DNA of 64,000 nt from Utricularia gibba (Eukaryota > Streptophyta > Magnoliopsida > Lamiales > Lentibulariaceae). Below the pieces are notes generated by a model. That model was not told the origin of the DNA and searched no databases. It worked only from the letters and a program-made list of their open reading frames with translations. Within the stretch, counting starts at the first letter, position 1; every line of letters starts with the position of its first letter. Shown here one piece after another: positions 36,037 to 47,924 of the stretch. Position numbers and translations under genes: made by a program. The DNA is taken from contig NEEC01000011.1 in NCBI GenBank assembly GCA_002189035.1, forward strand, positions 1,550,001-1,614,000, given 5' to 3'.

Positions 36037-37130
36037 CTGTCATTTCTTCTTTCAAATGCATGGGATTTTCATGTTAATTTACTTTTTTGGTGAATCTCAA
36101 GGAATCATCAAGTCCCTAGCGATGATAAGTTTGTCAGAAATTGGATGCGAGACCTTTTTGTGGTGGGTGTTGGATTGTAAGTTTCTTATATGAATGGTGA
36201 GCCAAATTTTGTTTAATAGATGTTGTATCAGTTGTAATGATGTGGGGAGTTATGTAAAAGAATGAGAATCGCTTTATGATGCAGCTGTAGTGGGCCGCCC
36301 TCTATGGATCGTATAAACAGGCCCACAACCTGCTGGTCTCACTCCAAGAAACCCACCAAACATAACGGTTACCGTTATGAACCCCTGAAGCTGAAGCCGT
36401 GAAGAAAAGCAAGGGAGATTACTAAGAAAACAGAAGAATTCTTTTCTCCGACGCAGCAGAAAAATGAAAGGCTGGAATGAGCTCTCTCTCTCTAACAGAC
36501 TCATCGAGTGAGTTGGAGCGAAATTTTAGTCATTTTTATCAGTTCTGTTTTCGCTATTACCCTGGTACGGGAATGGGGCAGACTATTAATTTGCTGTGTT
36601 TAGCTTCTTGAACCTGATTGGAACTGTGATTGTTCCTGTAATTCTCAAACGTGATAGTGAGTGAAGCTGTTCAGCCTGGTGTGGAGCACCCGACGTTTTT
36701 CCCGGAAGGATTTTCCTGTTAAAATCTTGAAGTTCTATTTTTGTTGCTGTTTAGTTACACGTTGCAGGCGCAAATTCATTCATTCGCCTGAGAGTGTTCT
36801 TACGGATTTGTCTGGTATTGTTAATATCCTATCAGCAGCAACTCTGTGGGTACTGATTTTTGAACACAGAAAATGGTGATTAGTGACACTTCGATGTTCA
36901 ATGCATTCGAATGTCGGCTGCTTGGCTCCATCTCCCTGTATTTTCCTTGTGTTTTCGTAAAATGGTTTGTCAGACTTTGCTATGAATGCTGGTAATTTCC
37001 TCCGCGCTTCTCTTTTTTGTCGCCTGGGTGTACTTTTGAGCGCTTTCCAGGAATGGTTTATGGTTTTCGTCTTTTCTACCACCCCTGTCTCGAAGTAACG
37101 GAAATGGACGGTTTGATTTGGCGGGTGCAG
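36037..37130. other. DNA between the copia element and the B3-like gene; possible first exon at 36464
   Basis: Contains a TC-rich patch and a short open segment 36464-36506 (MKGWNELSLSNRLIE-like) that ends in a strong donor, GA followed by GTGAGT. I found no phase-matched acceptor that leads to a recognisable protein. It could be the start of an unannotated transcript or an upstream exon of the next gene. Confidence 0.25.
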
Positions 37131-37138
37131 TATAAAAG
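37131..37138 (+). promoter_or_regulatory. TATA box of the B3-like gene
   Basis: TATAAAAG in GC-richer DNA, followed by a pyrimidine-rich CTTCTTCTTC leader, a typical plant core promoter layout. It lies about 200 bp before the upstream ORF and 260 bp before the main start codon. Confidence 0.6.
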
Positions 37139-37331
37139 AAGACGACACAAAACATTCAGTTCACTTCGCTCCTCTTCTTCTTCTTCTTCAACTGGAAGAC
37201 GCAGAGTTCACACACGGTTTCTCTCTTGGATCGTCGGATTCCACAATTGCCCCTCAAACCTCCTCAGCAAGGTAAAACAAACTTGCGATTCTCCTCTGCT
37301 GGAATCCAAGAATTCGCTGCCGGCAATCCAA

Positions 37332-37388
37332 ATGGTAAGGGAATCCAGAGATCGTCCCCACCCACAATCAAGAACCCCCCGCCAGTAA
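37332..37388 (+). CDS. Upstream ORF (18 codons) in the leader of the B3-like gene
   Basis: The first ATG after the TATA box opens an 18-codon frame (MVRESRDRPHPQSRTPRQ) whose TAA ends 5 nt before the main ATG at 37394. The same spot reads ATG followed by GTAAGG, a good splice donor, so the ATG could instead be removed by splicing. If retained it may lower translation of the main frame. Confidence 0.35.
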   Translation: MVRESRDRPHPQSRTPRQ

Positions 37389-37393
37389 CCAAA

Positions 37394-39071
37394 ATGATAG
37401 AAGAAACTGCGCGCCCTCACCTGCCGGAATCCAAGAACACATCCCTGGAAAAGAAAAGATCCCCTGCAGACAAAGGGAAACGACCCATGGAATATCATGA
37501 TGCTTTGGAAGTTAATGAAGATGAAGCAGCTCCGCGTCCCTTTGTAGACAAAGGGAAACGTCCCATGGAATATGATGATGATAGCTTTGGCATGGAAGAA
37601 AACGGAAAACCTCCTGAGTTGAGCTTCATCGATCTCTTTTCTTTCAATTGATTTTCATTGATTCTCTTTTCTTTTGTAGCTACTGACTCCCAATTGTGCA
37701 TACAGTGACGTCGGCGTCGGACCTGATGATCTGAAGTTTCATCGGAAACTGACTGTTTACGACCAACGGGCGCTGCGGATTTCTTGCGAGGAAGCCTGCA
37801 TTCTTACCGGAGATCCGCGTCTGAGAACTCCAATGGTTCAATTCATCCCCATTGATTCATATACAACAATAGTCGGTCTCCGCGATACCTCAGCCCGTCT
37901 ATACGAAATGACGATAACCACCAGAGGAGTCACAGCAAGAAGAAGAGTGTACGATCTTGGTGGGGATTGGGGGAAATTCGTCGAGATCAATCACTTAGCA
38001 CCCAATGATGAAGTCTACTTCTACGTTGTCAGGAATTACAATTGGAGAGGGAGGCCCTACGTTGTCATACATGCAGCGAAAAACACAGATGAATCCCCTG
38101 AAGCCGTAAGTAATCATCGGAGTAGGGAAGCAGGCCTCCACAGAGATGTAGCAGATGATTTCCCGGAGGTTTTCAGTGGTGAGCAGGAAACTGAAGAGCT
38201 GGGAACGTCTGAAATGGACCTGGGTGATGGGATCATTATTCCCAGACTTCCTGATTTCAAGTGCACGCCAACAGAGTTGGCCCTGCACAGAATGGCGTTG
38301 AAGGATACGCTTAATGACCCGCAATTTTCTAGTATGATGTCCAGCGCAGCTGCGTCGAGCGAGTATACAAAGGGGGTGGCGGACGAGATCTGCGAATCGA
38401 TTGTCAAGTCAGAGAGAGCAATCGATTATTTCAAAATGTTAAGCATGTACAGAGAGAAGAATGCGGCGCAGCATGCCAGTTTGAGAACGACGACATCTCC
38501 CAGACAAAAGTTTGCATTTCAATATATTCCTGATGGTGCGACACCGACGGAAAAGGGGATCTGGTAACACTCCTGCTCTAAGTTTTCATTTACAGTATGG
38601 AAAGTTCAACGTTGTAAAAAAAACTGGTTTTTTTGATGGAAAACAGAGGTTTCATATATAAAGCCTACCTTTAAGGTTCTGATGTTGTTTTGCAGCTACT
38701 TCCGGCCACAAGATAGGCGCTTCGTACACCTTCTACAGGAACGCGACATTCCGGACTTGCCGCTTCGTTATGCAGAAGCCTATGCTCTCACTATGGATGA
38801 AGTAATTCTTCGTCGTCCAAGGACGATATACCGAAAGCAATTCACAGGGTATGATCTGAATGGGATGGCATATATTCTGGAGCTCACCAACTGGATAGAC
38901 CCAGATGGACAAATTCACTATGTGCTGAAGAATCAGTGGAAGAACTTCCTCGTTGTGCATTATCTATCGCCAGGGGATGAAATCACTTTCTACCAGCTCC
39001 ATGGCTCTCGTCCCGATGGCGAATTGTGCGTCGCTTTGAGGTTTTTCAAACGGCCAAAAGGCAAGCGATGA
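37394..39071 (+). CDS. Protein with two divergent B3-like domains, three exons
   Basis: Exons 37394-37617, 37706-38563 and 38696-39071; introns GTTGAG...TACAG and GTAACA...TGCAG keep phase 2 throughout and give 485 aa. Residues 1-74 are low-complexity with a repeated DKGKRPMEY motif. A first B3-like fold spans about 118-200 (YEMTITTRG, WGKFVEINHLAPNDEVYFYVV) and a second about 395-482 (YILELTNW, VLKNQWKNFLVVHYLSPGDE). Both keep the hydrophobic/W...F...L.PGDE..FY pattern of B3 DNA-binding domains but are far from ARF, ABI3 or RAV types. A linker of about 160 aa separates them. Probably nuclear, perhaps DNA-binding and REM-like; the function is unknown. The start is the first in-frame ATG after the uORF; upstream exons cannot be excluded. 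Confidence 0.65.
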
Positions 39072-41516
39072 CCACCATGAAGAGCTCCATTCTTCCGTAT
39101 CAACAGGAGCCTCATGCTTCAGTTGATTCACAACTTTCTCTCAATGCCCACACACTGACTAAATCTGAAAAATAGGTTTCGGAAGGAATTCAAATGCATA
39201 CTGAGTGGGTTTCATACTCGCATTCCTCTCGCCTCATCAATGGGTTCACCAAAACTAAAACTGCCGCGATGCTAATGCCGGAGATGCCAAACCTCGCAAT
39301 CGCCACGGCGGCTCAACCAAACACCGCAATCAGCATTGGAGAAGTCGATAGCCCAAATGAATTGCATTTGGGGCGCTCCTTACGGGGATTGTAATTTGTA
39401 TTATCAGAATGGGCCTGTCCACATTTATCGTCCTCAAAGCCCATTTTAGAATACCCAACAAGGAAAAAGCCCAGGCGAAAAGTTTAAAATATTCACCATT
39501 TTCATGGTTGTGTATTATTTGGAAACATGTCCATTATATGTGTATATTTCACACAATAAGATCAAAAATTAATATACAAGATGATCATTTTTTCATTTTT
39601 ATGCACATATATATGATAAAAATAATTTATTCTTAAAACGTCAAAATATTCATTCTTTATTTGCACGATATTGTATATTTAAGATTTCAAATCTTCATTA
39701 TTTTATATTTTCATCTTTCGATTAAAAAATCTAATACAATATTAATAGACTCTTACTATTTAAGAATATTCTCTTTATTATTCATAATTAATATGAGATA
39801 TCATAACTAGATACTTGATCTTACATTTTAAATAAAACCATTGTGAACAATTTGTGGTTGGAATCATTGGATCCTGTTTTAAATTGCAATTAAATAATTA
39901 TTTTTTATGTTTTTCTTATAACATATTTTTAATATGAGTAGTGGAAACATGGCAACTTTACAGTTATTATTTCTATTTTAGAGATATTACAATTTAATTC
40001 AATCTATAATATTAAGGATTCACGACATCATAATTCAATTATATTTTTATAACAAAGGTCATGATAGTAGAGATAAATATGGCCCCGTATGGAGACTGCT
40101 TGAAAAAACGGGAAAAAGACGCGTCACGTTTGAAACCTGCTGTTAAAATAATATTTCTATGACCACAAATTTGAAACGCAAAAGAAATATTAAATAATTA
40201 ATCAGCAAGTTGAAAGATGACATGGAATATTAATATTCTCAGATATTTTTGTCTTTATTTGAATATCTGCCCGCAAAACCAGCAACGCCTTCTGTATTCC
40301 CCTTGGCGGTTTTTGTTGATTTTCAACAACACAACTCATTTCCCACATGGCTACCCGACGAAAGTGTTATTAAATACTTAATAAATGTTATTAATGGGAA
40401 TAAATAATAAAAAAAGAATTATTCTGAGATATTTTTATAATTAATATTCGGGATAAGGCCCCGAATCCCATCCATTCAGGTGGCCTGCTGTGTTTACTTT
40501 TCTGGGATGGATATTTATTTTAACTGCTGAAGTCACGATCACAGATTGTGCAATTTGGATAAGGATTGGGGGTGTCACTCTATTTTTTATATCCCAAATT
40601 TATCCATTTATTTTATGAAATGTAAAATTATATTATCCAATCATATGCTTTTCTATGAAATATAGTTTTGTTTTCTTATTAGTAATGATATTTATCTTTT
40701 TAAAGATATATTTGAATATTTAATTTATATTTTTTTTAAGAGATTCGTTGAAGTGATTATCCACTAATGCTAATTTAGATTACTAAATAAATTGATTTCT
40801 CGTATTCTTAGATATTGATAGTTTATAATTTTGATTATTAATATTAAAACTGTGTTTTGAAAAAATATTTGGGTGTTGTTTTTATTAAAAATAATGTTGC
40901 ACTAAACAATGTCTACTTATGTTTTTGTTTTTTATATAAATAATTTTGAATATAGTTAAAAATAAAATAAAAGTACAAATAATAAAATATCAATTCGGCT
41001 TCTCATTTTTATTTTTGCTATCAGAGTTTGCAATTTTCGATCTATTTCTAGTTTTTTTAGAATACGCTTTTCTATTTCTAATTTTTGAAAAAAATTATAC
41101 TTATATTTTTTACTTTTTCAAAAGTAAAAATAATATTCTAAAATTTTCTTTAGTTTACTTAAAGTATTTTTTATTCATTCTAACTATATAACCCAGAGTA
41201 TAATATACGAATTAATCTTTATAATTTATACGAGTTTTCGGCCACCTCCAAATCTCATTATGATTCCATTAAGAACATAACATATTAATGTTCTTACTAT
41301 TTTTCTAAATGATCAAAAAAGATTTCATCTTATTGCATTCGACTAAATGATGATAATTACAAAATAAAATTATAATTGTCTATTTTGAAAAATTAGAATG
41401 AAATTTCTTATTTTATAATAAGAAGTGTTAGTTAATATTAATTCTATGAACATTAAATTATATAATTAATCACACCAAAAAAATATACGCTAGGAACGCA
41501 AACACAGGAAATGTTG
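39072..41516. other. Intergenic DNA between the B3-like and RAV genes
   Basis: 39072-39400 may be 3' untranslated sequence of the B3-like gene. 39480-40850 is AT-rich with a GC-richer patch near 40265-40370 and no coding. A family C MITE-like repeat occupies 40848-41155. 41160-41510 is AT-rich. Confidence 0.45.
40848..41155. mobile_element. MITE-like repeat, family C, copy 2
   Basis: Opens AAACTGTGTTTTGAAAA and ends with TTTTTCAAAAGTAAAAATAA, matching the order of segments in the copy at 6346-6778 (TTTGCAAT and CGATCTATTTCT in between). It is noncoding and shorter than copy 1 by internal deletions. Confidence 0.45.
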
Positions 41517-42519
41517 CTACAAGGCATTGATGATTCTCTGTTTCTTGGTACACTGCAACCCCAACGCCTCCATTTCGCGCATCCTTTTTCCTCGGCCGCA
41601 GGCGCCGCCGTCGCCGGCAGGCACCTCGAAGATGTTCACCCCGAAGAGGCGGACCATCTGAATGGGCTGAATCAGCTGCACGGAACCGACGACGTTTCCC
41701 GGTCTCCAGTCGATGAAGAGCTGCCTTTCCTGCCCTGTCGATCTTTGAAAACAGACGATGTCTCCGGGTCGTAAATCCTTCTCTTTTACAAACCTGCTCC
41801 AGCCTTTGGTTAAAACGTAGCTCTGGCTGCTGTTCCAATACGAGTACCTGAATCTCCACACCTTTCCTCCGGCATCTTCGAAATTCAACAGCACCCCTTT
41901 GGAAATGCTCCCGTTTTGTAGAGGGAAGTGCTTCTCAGCTTGCTGCTTCGGAATCACCAGTCTGTGGCAGTATCGTTGTTAATCCTTCTTCTTAGTTGGA
42001 AAAAGTAACAAAATATGCGTCGATACCTATTGAGTTTCCCAACGTCGCTGGGGGTGACGGCTTTCTCGAATAACTGTTCACGGTAGTGCTCCGCGGGTCT
42101 CACGCCGGGGAAGGCGGAGAGGAAGAAGGGTTTTTTGCCGGCGACGAAGCTTTTCCGGCTATGTTGAAACTCATCTTGATACGTATGTTTTCTCAACATA
42201 TCAACGATCTCGTCCTTGGAATGAGCGTTCAGAAACGCGGCCTCCATTTCGTCTTCCGACAAGGCCTTGAAATTGGTGACGGGTCACGGCCGCGGAACTT
42301 CTGCGCCGCAGTGTCGTAGGCTCTCGCCGCCGTGTCCTCCTCGTTAAAAGTACCTAACCAAATCCGGCGATGCCTCTCGTAGATTTGCGCACCCCATCTC
42401 CCGTTCGGCTGCGGGACCACCCCTTTGAACCTCGAAGACGGCAGCTTCCTCGATTCCACCTCCGCTCCAGTTTCAGTCAACAACTGAGACAAACTATCCT
42501 CCACACAACTCCCTTCCAT
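41517..42519 (-). CDS. RAV1-like: RAV-type AP2 + B3 transcription factor (RAV1/TEMPRANILLO-like), frameshifted as read
   Basis: Exon 1 42519-42027 and exon 2 41961-41517, with a 65-nt intron (GTATCG...CACAG). The AP2 domain lies at about residues 28-78 ([21 protein letters not shown], then [18 protein letters not shown]). After a linker comes the B3 domain ([16 protein letters not shown], splice, [53 protein letters not shown]), and RLFGVNIF is the RAV repression motif. RAV proteins bind CAACA and CACCTG elements; TEM proteins repress FT and flowering. As read, the frame breaks at 42281-42283: AP2 is in one frame and the linker plus B3 in another, and exon lengths total one base short of a multiple of three. 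One missing C in the CCC run explains this: assembly error or recent pseudogene. Everything else is intact. Confidence 0.87.
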
Positions 42520-43147
42520 TTCCCAAGCTCAATCCCCCAAAACAGCTGAATAAATAGCCGACTTCAGCCACTTCCACAAACAGATAAAAAAATGGTAAAA
42601 CAGGAAATGGCTGCAGGAAGGGGAGAGAGATACACACAAGCAAGAAACCAGGGAGCGACCGACAAAACAGCGAAAACAGAGCACCGGATGATCCAAACTA
42701 CGATACCATACAATACAACACACGTCTGCAATAATGTTGTCTAGGGGAAAAGGAAAATCCAAAAAACCAGTACATCAGACATGGTCCATTATTCCCTGTG
42801 GAGATGAATCCAGTTTCAGTTAATTCCAGTTTTTCATTCACCCCGTTAAAGGTAACTGCTCTAATTCTACAGATGTTTGAGAGAGATGGGATTCCTTAAA
42901 TTTATGAAATGAGGAGAGACAATGAAAGGTGGGTGGGTGGGTCGGGTCAACTATTGGATAAAAGGGAGGGGTGGACTTCTCTGCTTGGCCTCTTTTTTCT
43001 TTTTCAATTGAAAGCCAATCATTTAATTCATCTCTTTTACTTTATACTACAAAATTATCACATGCATGTGAAAAAATGCCCAATTTTTTAAATGATTCAA
43101 TGATTTTCACAATATCTCACATGTCAGTAGACTTTCTTTTTCTTTAA
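42520..43147. other. Probable RAV promoter and leader
   Basis: DNA upstream of the minus-strand RAV start. It is AG/CA-rich to about 42760, then mixed. I see no clear TATA box near the start, so the leader may be long. Confidence 0.3.
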
Positions 43148-43535
43148 AGGCCTGTTTTGTGTTATGAATTTTTTGAAATGATTCTATTCAATTTTTGAAA
43201 ATTCTAATCTTTAATTGTTCTGTATTAAAATAAGAAATTCAGTTTATGTGATTAACTTCAAAAATTATTGAATTTCTTCAATATCTATTTAAGAAGTTAT
43301 ATAAGATACTAATTAAAAAATTATATTATTTACTTTTTATCTATTCTAATAATACATATATATCATAATATTAATACTAAATTTTATCATATATATTTTA
43401 CTTTATTAACTTTTATAATATAATTTTATGTTATCCCACAATACAATTTCACAATCTAAAGATGATTATATTCAAATAACCTTAAAATTGATTGTATTTT
43501 ATATAATATGAAACACATTAATTACAAAACAGGCT
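43148..43535. mobile_element. Tourist-like MITE, family B, about 388 bp
   Basis: The left end AGGCCTGTTTTGTG is mirrored by ACAAAACAGGCTCT at the right, forming imperfect terminal inverted repeats of the GGCCTGTTT type known from Tourist (PIF/Harbinger) elements. It is noncoding and AT-rich inside. The interior matches 8930-9120. The expected TTA/TAA target duplication is not clear. The Harbinger transposase remnant at 8.1 kb belongs to the superfamily that mobilises such elements. Confidence 0.6.
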
Positions 43536-46500
43536 CTGAATGAAATAATAGAATCACTTCCACATTAAAGTAATAAATTAATAGTTTAAAACACCTTATG
43601 TTTTTTAAATTACCAGGGATGATGGTATTAGGATGATCAGAATGTTGGATATTTCCCTCTGCTGCCCTGCACTCTTTGAGTTCCCAAAAGGGAGAAGAGA
43701 AGCTCAAGGAAGAAAATCGAGTTGATGGTGATGGCCATTCAAGCAACCTCAATGAGCACCAAACTCAGCAGTTCAGAATTATCAAAAAGAAAGGAACCCC
43801 ACCCTTTATTCTCTTGTTCTGATGCGCCCCTGCTTTTCGGGTCAACCGTAACCCGAATATGGTGCTCCAATTTCCCGGATCTTCCTTCCTTATTCCTCCT
43901 ACTAACATCTGTCGCCATTTCCTCATCCGTTGCCTTTGCTTCCTTATGCTCACTTTACTTTGAATACGAAATCAATTTCAGGGAATTTGAGGACGATTTA
44001 CAAAACTATAGGTTATAATTTTGATCATCTTAAATGATCATTTTTTTGCTTTACGGTAGGAATATTCCTAATGATTGGAAATTAAATCCATTAACATAGC
44101 CAAAAAAATATATTCTAATACATTCTATTTACTAATTAATTACTATATTAAAATGTATTTAATTAAGTAAAAATTGTAATTATAACATTTTTAAACAATC
44201 AAAATCTTTATCCCAATAATATTAAAAAATGAGTAATTACTTTTCGTGTATATTATCTCTCATCTTTCCAAAATCGTTTCTGATAATTAATTTGCAAAAG
44301 TTGCTTTGAGAACCGAATTCATAATTTGGCGATTATGAAATTAGAGTTTGATGATGAGGGTTAATTTCTTTTATTAGACAATATTGTGCATTAATTTTTA
44401 TCTAATTTTAAATGAGTAGGAACCAATTATGCATAGTTTTAGGATTTAGAGTTTTGGGTTAGATATTTAGGGTTTAGGATTCATTATCATAATTTTTCCA
44501 AAAGCCAAGGGGATGTCGAGTTGTTTGACGAGCGAGAGCATCATCAAAAGTTGTGGACCACGTCTCCCTAGCGCACTATACAACTTTTATTATATCTTTT
44601 ATTTCAAACTTTATTGACGTATTCTTCCTCAAAATTGATAACGTTAGTGTGCACATTATGAGATCCATACATGGTACAACAAGTCCTTTTCATTTTGTCG
44701 CTGCGTCTTTACATCTAATTCTTATCTACGTAATACATTCGATGGGATAAGATCACAAAACCTTCTGCTCGTGTTTGACCCGGTCCAACCGGTACTGGAT
44801 CAAGTTTCAAAACCCGGTCCCTGAAATCCACGTTACTCCAGGCTCTCCAGCGTTGACTGGAAATCAAGCGGCAAATAGTTTGTCCGGGTCGGAGGTACCC
44901 ACGTGGTCTCCAGACACGCATAGTTTATGCGTTATTTATTTTTAAAAATATTTTTTTTCTGAGGAGATGGTGTTGAATCACGTTTAATTTACATAATTAA
45001 CTGTAATTTATCACGTTAATTTTGGAGTTAATTTTTGGACATAGATGGGGCGGCTGGAACTGGAAGGCTTGTTGCCGACAGCTGTCATTTGCATCCAGTT
45101 TTATACAAAACTGTCGCTTCGCATCTGCTGTTTCTCGGCACAGTTTTCTTCCAATCATCTCTGTTTACTTCATTTAAATAAATAAATGTAGCAGAGATAC
45201 AGATAATGAATGGGGTGTGTGGGTGTGTAAACAGAAGAAAAGTCGACTTCCAGAAACTGTTCGACTTTTTTTTTTGTGAGCTCCTGTCGTCGGTTGACAC
45301 GTCACGGTCGCCGGTGATGGACATGCACCACCTGATCTCCCCCGCTAAACGTCGTCGTATCTAGCTCACATCATCCGTCCCTTGATTATTGTTTCTCTCT
45401 TTAATATAACCGCCGAGAATGTGTTACATGTATGGAATCATATCTGGTGTGGAAACAGCAATGCGCAAGCCAGGAAACATAAGACTATACTTCCACATTT
45501 AGAAATGATAAAAATATATCAATGTAATGATACGTATTATAATTAAATAAAATCAAAACTCATGTTTGGTGAGATATAAATCAGATTAGGATAATTGGCC
45601 TTTTAAAATCTATCAAAAGATGATCTGACAGTATATTGTCGTCCGACATACCGATATGTGTCAAAGTTACAGTTTGAAAAGTGCCCAAATTACGGCAAAG
45701 TATACGATGATCCGTTGAAAAGTAGAATCATAGTACAAACGCAGAAAGCGATCGACAACCACAGAAGTCGGGATTCGGTCACACCTCTGGGATAAATAGC
45801 AGAAATTCAGAAGGAAAAGAGGTTTGACTCTAAGCCCTCCAATTTATACCTTTCCTCACCATCTTCGTCGAGTGAAGATTTTTCCGACGAGTTCCGACAG
45901 CTCTATGGTTTTTCCGTCTCCTGGCGGTTTCCACGTAAAAAAAGTCTTCCTCCTCTTCTATTTTCGTAAAACGCATCAAGCCAAGCACAAAACTTACACT
46001 CTGGTTCGACGCCTCTAACGAACTCTATAACTCGAAAATCGGTTCTGATCCCAACACCAATTTCCGACCTTAACAATGTTAAATGCTAGAGCAGAGACTA
46101 AGTGGTCAAACTACACCCCTAGGGCTAAGGAAACAACTTGAAGTCAATAACATATATTAATTATATCTATATCATTTACATATTCAGATTTCTATTTTCG
46201 TAAATCAAATTTATATACAATTAAATATATATAATCAATTACATTATACTTAAACATACTAATACTTTACTATCAAACGAAATTTAAGATTTTATTCGAA
46301 TACTACCAAGGGGAATACTGATTATGCAGTCAAACTTGTCATGGGGAATTCCATTATAGATGGAAAAATAGGGTTAAAATGCTAAGAACAAAAATATCAA
46401 AATTGTGGTGCATATTTTCTAAGCACAGGTATTACTTGAATTTAGAAAAAAACCCTGATAAGAGAGGTTAGATATATTTTTACCTGAGCTTTAAATAAAA

Positions 46501-46960
46501 ACCCAATTAAAAATTTAACAACAAACCGAATAATATGTATTATTCAATCCACTTATAGTAGTCTGATACACCACAACAAAACCGTACCAAAAGCAACTCC
46601 ACTATTAGAATGTAAAAGTGTGACGTCTGCTGATAAAGGGAGAAAAGAATCTTCAATGGATAGCGGAGGATGGATAAAGATCGGAGACAAGTCAGAGGAC
46701 TTTGGGGCACAAGAGAAGAGGGGTGCCTGCTGCAATGGTATTGCTTTTCATCTCAGTCTCCTTGACAAGTCTTTCTTTTTATTGAGTGGGAAACCATGAA
46801 ACTTGAAACCCACACTTTTTTTATCAAATTGTTGCGAAAAAGCCAGGGTTTCCTCCCTTTTTTTTCATTCTATTCATAACCTGATTTACCAACAAAATGT
46901 GAACGTTTGAAAATCAGCTCTACTATGCAAAACAAAAGAAAAAAAAGATGCCTGAATTGA
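43536..46960. other. Intergenic DNA between the MITE and the LBD tandem duplication
   Basis: No gene I can name. GC-richer patches at 43620-43970, 44750-44930, 45040-45350 and 45800-46030 carry open frames of 60-98 codons, but none resembles a known protein. The rest is AT-rich. Confidence 0.4.
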
Positions 46961-47695
46961 AAATGTGTGCAAATGGGAGGTGTTGTCTGGGACTGGTCTG
47001 ACTCGTTGGCCTTTGCTTCTGGTATCCAAAGGACCATTTCTATCTGTATTGGTTTTCTTATTCCTAAGTTAACGTTTTGGGCGTCACAGAGCCAAACATA
47101 CATAAAACTTGATGGAAAGAGGATTATGAATATATAGACCGTTTAATACTAATAGGCTTGAATATATAATCAGGGATCTTCCAAAAACCTAATCCGATCT
47201 AACAAATTAGATCATGCGGACACATGAGGCTCAACTCATTGTTAAGTTCATCAAATCCTCTATAATGTCATCTCATTTAAAGTAGTTATAATATATCTCA
47301 ACTATCAATGTGAGATTACGCATCTCTCTTCGAATACCAAATTTCCAACAGGTTGAAGGGGGCAATACATACCGATCATGAGTAAGAGCCTCCTGTTCCA
47401 AAAACAAATGCAAAATCAGACTTTCCAGTCGCTAGACTGGACCGGCCACACTTAGGATGGGTTCGGCCGCTGCTAGGCCGGGCGGGAGAAACGGTGTGGA
47501 CCAAGATGTGGGCTATGGCATCGTAGCTCGTGGCAGGGCCAACGCATTCGGTGGGTTGGGCCATGAACTATGGGCTTAGTATTCATCTTGTTCAATGGAT
47601 CACATGCCCCGAGACACGCAAGATGGGCTGTTGGTTAGCCAGAGGAGTCCATCTCGTAGGCCTGACGATGCAAGGTTGGCTGGCGGAACTAAGCT

Positions 47696-47730
47696 GGAAG
47701 ATAATTTATAATAAAAATTAATTATCTTCC
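47696..47730. repeat. Perfect 11-bp inverted repeat (hairpin)
   Basis: GGAAGATAATT and AATTATCTTCC flank a 13-bp AT-rich loop. Unit B keeps a slightly degraded version near 55277-55312. Its role is unknown; it may be a MITE end. Confidence 0.5.
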
Positions 47731-47924
47731 CTGCATATCTAACTATGGTTTGGTTCCCAGGGCACATGGTTCGTGCATCTTTGCGTCATGGCTGACAGCA
47801 GTTTAGTGACAATAAACACAGCTCAAAATAAATAACAATAAGATAACAATGTGCAACACGTAATCAGCCTTCACCTAAGCCAACCAGTTTTAATCTTAAC
47901 ACAGTTATCACAATGCATTACGCG

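Noticed and set aside
37226-37393. Extending the B3-like protein upstream to 37226
   Set aside because: The frame is open but starts with TTG, not ATG, and lies in the predicted leader; the first in-frame ATG is 37394.
43722-44018. 98-aa plus-strand frame after the Tourist-like MITE
   Set aside because: No domain, no clear promoter, and the composition turns AT-rich at its end; it cannot be supported as a gene.
47376-47721. Short frames in both strands of the shared GC-richer segment at 47.4-47.7 kb
   Set aside because: Unit B has indels and replaced DNA through the same segment, so the frames are not conserved.
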